Origin: Streptomyces sp. A1277
GTDB lineage: Bacteria > Actinomycetota > Actinomycetes > Streptomycetales > Streptomycetaceae
NCBI RefSeq assembly: GCF_004795015.1
Contig: NZ_SSBI01000009.1
Span: 100,441 to 164,440 of the forward strand
DNA: 64,000 nt
Reading direction: 5' to 3'
Of the stretch, positions 60,328 through 64,000 are shown one piece after another. A model generated the notes under the pieces. It saw only the letters and a program-made list of their open reading frames with translations, made no database searches and had not been told where the DNA came from. A program made the translations under genes and the position numbers. The number at the start of each line of letters is the position of its first letter. Position 1 is the first letter of the stretch.

Positions 60328-61638
60328 TCAGCGGTGCTTGGCGACGAACTCGCGGATGGAGGCGACCATGTAGTCGGTCATCTCGGCGGTGATGCCCGGG
60401 TACACGCCGATCCAGAAGGTCCGTTCCATGATGATGTCGCTGTTCTCGAGACCGCCGCTGATCCGGTGCTCCACGTCGAGGTAGGCGGGGTGGCGCACGA
60501 GGTTGCCGGCGAACAGCAGCCGGGTGCCGATGCGCCGGGCGTTGAGGAAGTCGACCAGCTCGGCGCGGCTGAAGGGGGCGTCCTCGGTCAGGGTGAGGAC
60601 GAAGGCGAACCAGCTCGGGTCGCTGCCGGGGGTGGCCTCGGGCAGCAGCAGCCCGGGCACGCCCTCCAGTCCGTCGCGCAGCCGCTTCCAGTTGCGCTTG
60701 CGGGCGGCGGTGAAGTCGTCGATCCTGCTGAGCTGGCTCAGGCCGAGCGCGGCCTGGAGGTCGGTCGACTTCAGGTTGTAACCGATGTGCGAGAAGATGT
60801 ACTTGTGGTCGTAGCCGTGCGGCAGATCACCCATCTGGTACGTGAAGCGCTTGAGGCACTTGTTGTCCTCGCCCGGCTCGCACCAGCAGTCACGGCCCCA
60901 GTCGCGCATCGACTCGGTGATGCGGGCCAGCTCCACACTGTTGGAGAGCACGCATCCGCCCTCGCCCATCGCGAGGTGGTGGGCCGGGTAGAAGCTGACG
61001 GTGGCGTAGTCCCCGAACGTGCCGGTCTTGCGGCCCTGGTAGGTCGACATCAGGGCGTCGCAGTTGTCCTCGACCAGGAACAGCCCCCGGTCCTCGGCCA
61101 GTTGGGCTATCTCGGTGGCCTCGAAGGGGTTGCCGAGGGTGTGCGCCATCATGATGGCCTTGGTGCGAGGGCCGATCGCCGCCTCGACCCGTTCCAGCGT
61201 CGTGTTGTACGTGCCGAGGTCCACGTCGACGAAGACCGGCACCAGACCGCACTGCACGATGGGGTTCACGGTGGTGGGCCAGCCGGCGGCGACGGTGATC
61301 ACCTCGTCGCCGGGGCGCAGTCGGCGGTCCTCCAGTTCCGGCACGGTGAGCGAGGCCAGCGCCAGCAGGTTGGCGGACGAGCCCGAGTTGGTCAGGTGGG
61401 CCTTGCGGACGCCGACCGCCTTGGCGAACTTCCGCTCGAAGCGCAGCGCGGTGGCCCCGGAGGCGATCCGCATCTGGAGCGCGTGCTCCACCAGCGTGGC
61501 GCGGTCGTCCTCGTCCAGGACCGCTCCGGCCGGGAGGATCGGGGTGACTCCCGGGACGAATTCCTGCCCGGAGGCTTCCTGGTCCCGGTGGTACTTGCGG
61601 GTCAGTTCGATGATGGACTGCACGTCGGCGTCGTTCAT
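60328..61638 (-). CDS. NDP-4-keto-hexose 3-dehydratase (E1/SpnQ/UrdQ type)
   Basis: A 436-residue PLP enzyme of the DegT fold. The usual Schiff-base Lys is replaced by His in SFYPAHHLAMGEGG (His220/221), the hallmark of the 3-deoxygenases that use pyridoxamine phosphate. The [2Fe-2S] ligands are kept: Cys in EDNCDALM, then CWCEPGEDNKC with the C-x-C-x7-C spacing. It removes the C3 hydroxyl from a 4-keto-6-deoxy sugar, giving 3,6-di- or 2,3,6-trideoxysugars (rhodinose, amicetose, forosamine precursors). A reductase partner is not visible. The ATG follows GAGGAGGGC. It is 27 bp from the upstream 4-ketoreductase gene. Confidence 0.92.
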   Translation of the reverse strand: MNDADVQSIIELTRKYHRDQEASGQEFVPGVTPILPAGAVLDEDDRATLVEHALQMRIASGATALRFERKFAKAVGVRKAHLTNSGSSANLLALASLTVPELEDRRLRPGDEVITVAAGWPTTVNPIVQCGLVPVFVDVDLGTYNTTLERVEAAIGPRTKAIMMAHTLGNPFEATEIAQLAEDRGLFLVEDNCDALMSTYQGRKTGTFGDYATVSFYPAHHLAMGEGGCVLSNSVELARITESMRDWGRDCWCEPGEDNKCLKRFTYQMGDLPHGYDHKYIFSHIGYNLKSTDLQAALGLSQLSRIDDFTAARKRNWKRLRDGLEGVPGLLLPEATPGSDPSWFAFVLTLTEDAPFSRAELVDFLNARRIGTRLLFAGNLVRHPAYLDVEHRISGGLENSDIIMERTFWIGVYPGITAEMTDYMVASIREFVAKHR

Positions 61639-61665
61639 GGATGCCCTCCTCGTCCGCTGCGGTGG

Positions 61666-62640
61666 TCAGATGTGGTGTCGTGGCGTGGGTACGGGGACGC
61701 GGAGGCTGCCCCACAGGGCGTGCAGCGCCTCCGTCACGGTGCGGGCCGGGGCCCAGCCGAACTCCCGCCGCGCCAGGCCGATGTCCAGGGGCCGGTCGCC
61801 GGCTCCGGCGTCGCGGCGTACGGCGGTTGCCGGGCCGCGCACGGTCTCCGGGGCCGGTCCGTCCGCGCCGGCGATCCGGATCAGCTCGTCCACCGTGTCG
61901 GCCAGCCGGGCGAGGGCGCCCGAGCCGATGTTGACGATGGGCGGCAGCCGGTCCGCGCGCGCCGCGCACAGCACGGCGTCGGCCACGTCCCGGACGTCGA
62001 CCAGTTCCCGGCGTACGCCGTCGAGCGGTGGCAGCCGCACCTCGGCGGGGTGCTCGGCGAGCTGCCGGGCGAGTCCGCCGAGCAGGCTGTCGCCCGGGGT
62101 GAACGGGCCGAGCGCGATCGGAATCCTCAGCACGGTCGCGCTCACCCGCCCCAGCGCGGCGGCGCGGACGACGACCCGGGTGCCGGCGAGCTTGGTCTGC
62201 GCGTACCGGCCGACGGGGCGGCCCGGCAGCGTCTCCGTCAGCTTCTTGCCGGGGTGCGCGCCGTATTCGTACGCGGAGCCGATGTGCACGAGCCGCACCG
62301 GTTCCGGCAGCGCCGCGACGGCGTCGACCAGCCGCTCGACCAGGGTCACGTTGCCCTCGGTCAGCTGGTCGTCGGTGACGTTCCACAGGGCGCCCGCCGC
62401 GTTCACGACCAGGTCGGGCCGCAGGGCGGCGAGTGCGCCGGCCAGCTCCGCGGGGTCGCCGCGGCTGAGGTCCAGGGCCACCGGGCGACAGCCCTCGGGC
62501 AGTCCTCCGGCGCGGCGGGCGACGGCGGCCACGGGGCGGCCGGCGTCGCGCAGCGCGGCGCACACGTTGCGGCCGACGAAGCCGCCGGCGCCGAGCACCA
62601 CGGCGGTCGGCCGCCGGTCCGCGGAACCCACTGGGTCCAT
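61666..62640 (-). CDS. NDP-hexose 4-ketoreductase (NAD-dependent epimerase fold)
   Basis: A 324-residue extended SDR. The Rossmann motif AVVLGAGGFVGRNVCAAL is near residue 15. The catalytic YxxxK is in GRYAQTKLAGT, with an upstream Ser in HIGSAYEYG. VVNAAGALWNV and VNIGSGALARLADTVDEL are typical of deoxysugar 4-ketoreductases (UrdZ3/LanZ3/SpnR-neighbour types), which set C4 stereochemistry as the last step of TDP-deoxysugar synthesis. I choose ATG 62640, preceded by GGGAG at 7 bp; the open frame extends to 62757 without a ribosome-binding site. First gene of the operon, with the operator-like 22-mer about 120 bp upstream. Confidence 0.85.
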   Translation of the reverse strand: MDPVGSADRRPTAVVLGAGGFVGRNVCAALRDAGRPVAAVARRAGGLPEGCRPVALDLSRGDPAELAGALAALRPDLVVNAAGALWNVTDDQLTEGNVTLVERLVDAVAALPEPVRLVHIGSAYEYGAHPGKKLTETLPGRPVGRYAQTKLAGTRVVVRAAALGRVSATVLRIPIALGPFTPGDSLLGGLARQLAEHPAEVRLPPLDGVRRELVDVRDVADAVLCAARADRLPPIVNIGSGALARLADTVDELIRIAGADGPAPETVRGPATAVRRDAGAGDRPLDIGLARREFGWAPARTVTEALHALWGSLRVPVPTPRHHI

Positions 62641-62758
62641 CAACGACTCCCGGATGTCTGGTCCGTTGGGGCGACGGCCCGGCCGGGCGGTCGTCACTGC
62701 CGCCACTATCCACGCGACCCGGGGATGCACACAGCCGCGGCGGGGCCATGCACCCAAT

Positions 62759-62780
62759 CTCTGGGTGTTTCCCCCGATGC
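62759..62780 (-). promoter_or_regulatory. Operator-like 22-mer upstream of the deoxysugar operon
   Basis: Identical over 22 bases to 24897-24918, and in reverse orientation 13 of 16 to the PAS-LuxR consensus. It lies between the end of PKS D and the deoxysugar genes, which are transcribed leftwards from here. Confidence 0.65.
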
Positions 62781-62833
62781 GGCGCGCGGCCCGGCCCCCA
62801 CCGGGGACCGGGCCGCGCGCCGGAGCGTCGGCG

Positions 62834-64000
62834 TCAGGAGGCCGGGGGGACCGGCTGCTCCCGTATCCAGCGGTCGACGGTTTCGGCGGTGGTGTGGGCC
62901 AGGTCCTCCATCATCGTGAAGTGGTTGCCGGGCACGTCCACGACGCGGTCCGCCTCGCTCCACCCCGTCTGCCACTTCTCGGGAGCCAGGCCCTCGCCGC
63001 CGGGCATCGGCTCCCCGGCCCGTGCGAGCAGCACCGGCGAGTCGAGCTTGCCCGGCCGCCAGCCGCCCAGCAGGTTGAAGTACCAGCTCATCGCGGACAG
63101 CCGGGCGGCGTCCATCCGCGCGAAGCCGGCCTCCCGTTCGAACATGCCGCCGAGCAGCTGGTCCTCGAACTGGCCGAGCGAGTCGTCCCCCGGCACATAG
63201 GTGTCGACCAGCACGACCCCGGCCGGGGACCGGCCCTCCTGTTCCAGCCGGGCGGCCGTCGCGTAGGCGAGGACGCCACCGGAGGAGGAGCCGAGCAGCG
63301 CGAAGGGCGCGTCCCCGACCTGCTCGCGCACCGTCCGCGCCAGCAGTGCGACCAGCGCGTCCTCGGTCGCCGGCAGCGCCTCACCGGCCGCGAATCCGGG
63401 CACCGCGAGGGCGATGACGTCCCGTACGTCACGGAACGCCGAGGCGAACCGCGCGTACTGGTGCACACCGGCGAGCGCGACCTGCGAGCTGAAGCAGACC
63501 AGCCGGACCGGTTCGGCGCCCTTGGCCAGCCGGACCGAGGTGGGGGCCCCGTCCACCTCGTCGGCGTCCGCGAACGTGGGCCGCAGCCGGGCGACGCTCT
63601 GCAGCAGCTCGAAGCCCTCGCGCAGCCTGCGCTCCTCGCAGGCGCGGCGGAACAGCCTGCCGATGGTCTCGTCCGTGTCGGGGGCGGCGACGGGCGCCAC
63701 CTCCGCTCCGTCCGCCGCACCCTGCGGCGCCGTGCCGAGCAGGGTGTCCAGATGGCCGGCCAGGTCGAGGGGCGTGGCGTGGTCGAAGGCGACGGTGGCC
63801 GGCAGCCGCAGCTCGGTCGCGGCCGCCACCGCGTTGCGCAGCTCCACCGAGGTCAGGGAGTCCAGGCCCAGTTCGAGGAACGGCTGCTCGGGCTCGACCG
63901 CCTCGGCCGACGCGTGTCCGAGTACGGCGGCGGTGGCACCGCGCACCAGGTCGAGCACGGCGTCCCGGCGGGCCGCTCCGCTCAGCGCGCGCAGCCGGGG
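62834..64000 (-). CDS. PKS D: C-terminal ACP-TE of a further type I PKS (5' part outside window)
   Basis: About 389 residues remain. An ACP has [16 protein letters not shown] with the phosphopantetheine Ser. After a linker comes a thioesterase domain: [20 protein letters not shown], nucleophile in [11 protein letters not shown], Asp in [12 protein letters not shown] and His in [10 protein letters not shown]. It ends with a TE, so it is the last protein of an assembly line and releases or cyclises the chain. It is probably the terminal partner of the line begun by PKS C and B, whose last module lacks a TE. The frame stays open to the window edge, so upstream KS and AT domains are expected beyond 64000. 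Confidence 0.93.
   Translation of the reverse strand, partial: PRLRALSGAARRDAVLDLVRGATAAVLGHASAEAVEPEQPFLELGLDSLTSVELRNAVAAATELRLPATVAFDHATPLDLAGHLDTLLGTAPQGAADGAEVAPVAAPDTDETIGRLFRRACEERRLREGFELLQSVARLRPTFADADEVDGAPTSVRLAKGAEPVRLVCFSSQVALAGVHQYARFASAFRDVRDVIALAVPGFAAGEALPATEDALVALLARTVREQVGDAPFALLGSSSGGVLAYATAARLEQEGRSPAGVVLVDTYVPGDDSLGQFEDQLLGGMFEREAGFARMDAARLSAMSWYFNLLGGWRPGKLDSPVLLARAGEPMPGGEGLAPEKWQTGWSEADRVVDVPGNHFTMMEDLAHTTAETVDRWIREQPVPPAS

Noticed and set aside
60328..61638. Sugar aminotransferase (DegT) call for the PLP enzyme
   Set aside because: The Schiff-base Lys is replaced by His and Fe-S Cys ligands are present, which defines the 3-dehydratase subgroup instead.

Overview
The window is very GC-rich, with strong G/C preference at third codon positions, GTG starts and a large modular type I polyketide synthase (PKS) cluster. 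It reads as a Streptomyces (or close actinomycete) chromosome. All functions come from reading motifs; no database was searched.

Left flank (1 to about 7.3 kb): ordinary accessory genes. These are a TetR regulator divergent from an esterase, a small membrane protein, remnants of two broken genes, an aminoglycoside-phosphotransferase-like kinase, a CGNR zinc-finger protein, a metallophosphoesterase, a LysE exporter and a tryptophanyl-tRNA synthetase paralogue whose N-terminus looks frameshifted.

Biosynthetic cluster (about 7.3 kb to beyond the right edge). A minus-strand set of two FAD monooxygenases and a TIM-barrel glycosidase faces a plus-strand operon. That operon holds a free adenylating enzyme and PKS A, a self-contained protein (acyl ligase-ACP-KS-AT-DH-KR-ACP-TE). 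Next come a discrete acyltransferase, a membrane-anchored hydrolase, a glycosyltransferase (GT) wrecked by an internal deletion, a UDP-glucuronate decarboxylase and an intact GT. Two translationally coupled PKS genes follow on the minus strand: PKS C (KSQ loading module plus module 1) and PKS B (modules 2 to 4). Beyond them lie a type II thioesterase, a GT, an FkbM-type methyltransferase, a secreted GH20 hexosaminidase, a PAS-LuxR regulator, another GT, a small methyltransferase and an MqnD homologue. The right side holds a GT and three deoxysugar genes (3-ketoreductase, 3-dehydratase, 4-ketoreductase). At the edge is the ACP-TE end of a further PKS, D.

How it may work together (inference): PKS C, B, unseen proteins and PKS D build a macrolactone from an acetate starter. 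Several GTs add 2,3,6-trideoxy or related sugars. Separately, MqnD, the enzyme that makes 1,4-dihydroxy-6-naphthoate in the futalosine menaquinone route, supplies an aromatic acid. The acid is adenylated, extended once with methylmalonyl-CoA by PKS A, released by its own TE, oxidised by the FAD enzymes and joined to the sugar chain. This fits the naphthoquinone-bearing glycosylated macrolides (axenomycin, langkolide and PM100117/PM100118 types). For PM100117/118 I recall futalosine-pathway homologues being reported in the cluster.

Regulation: 16-bp sites resembling the PimM-type PAS-LuxR operator lie upstream of several genes. Two loci 38 kb apart carry the same 22 bases, which suggests one regulon under the PAS-LuxR protein encoded here.
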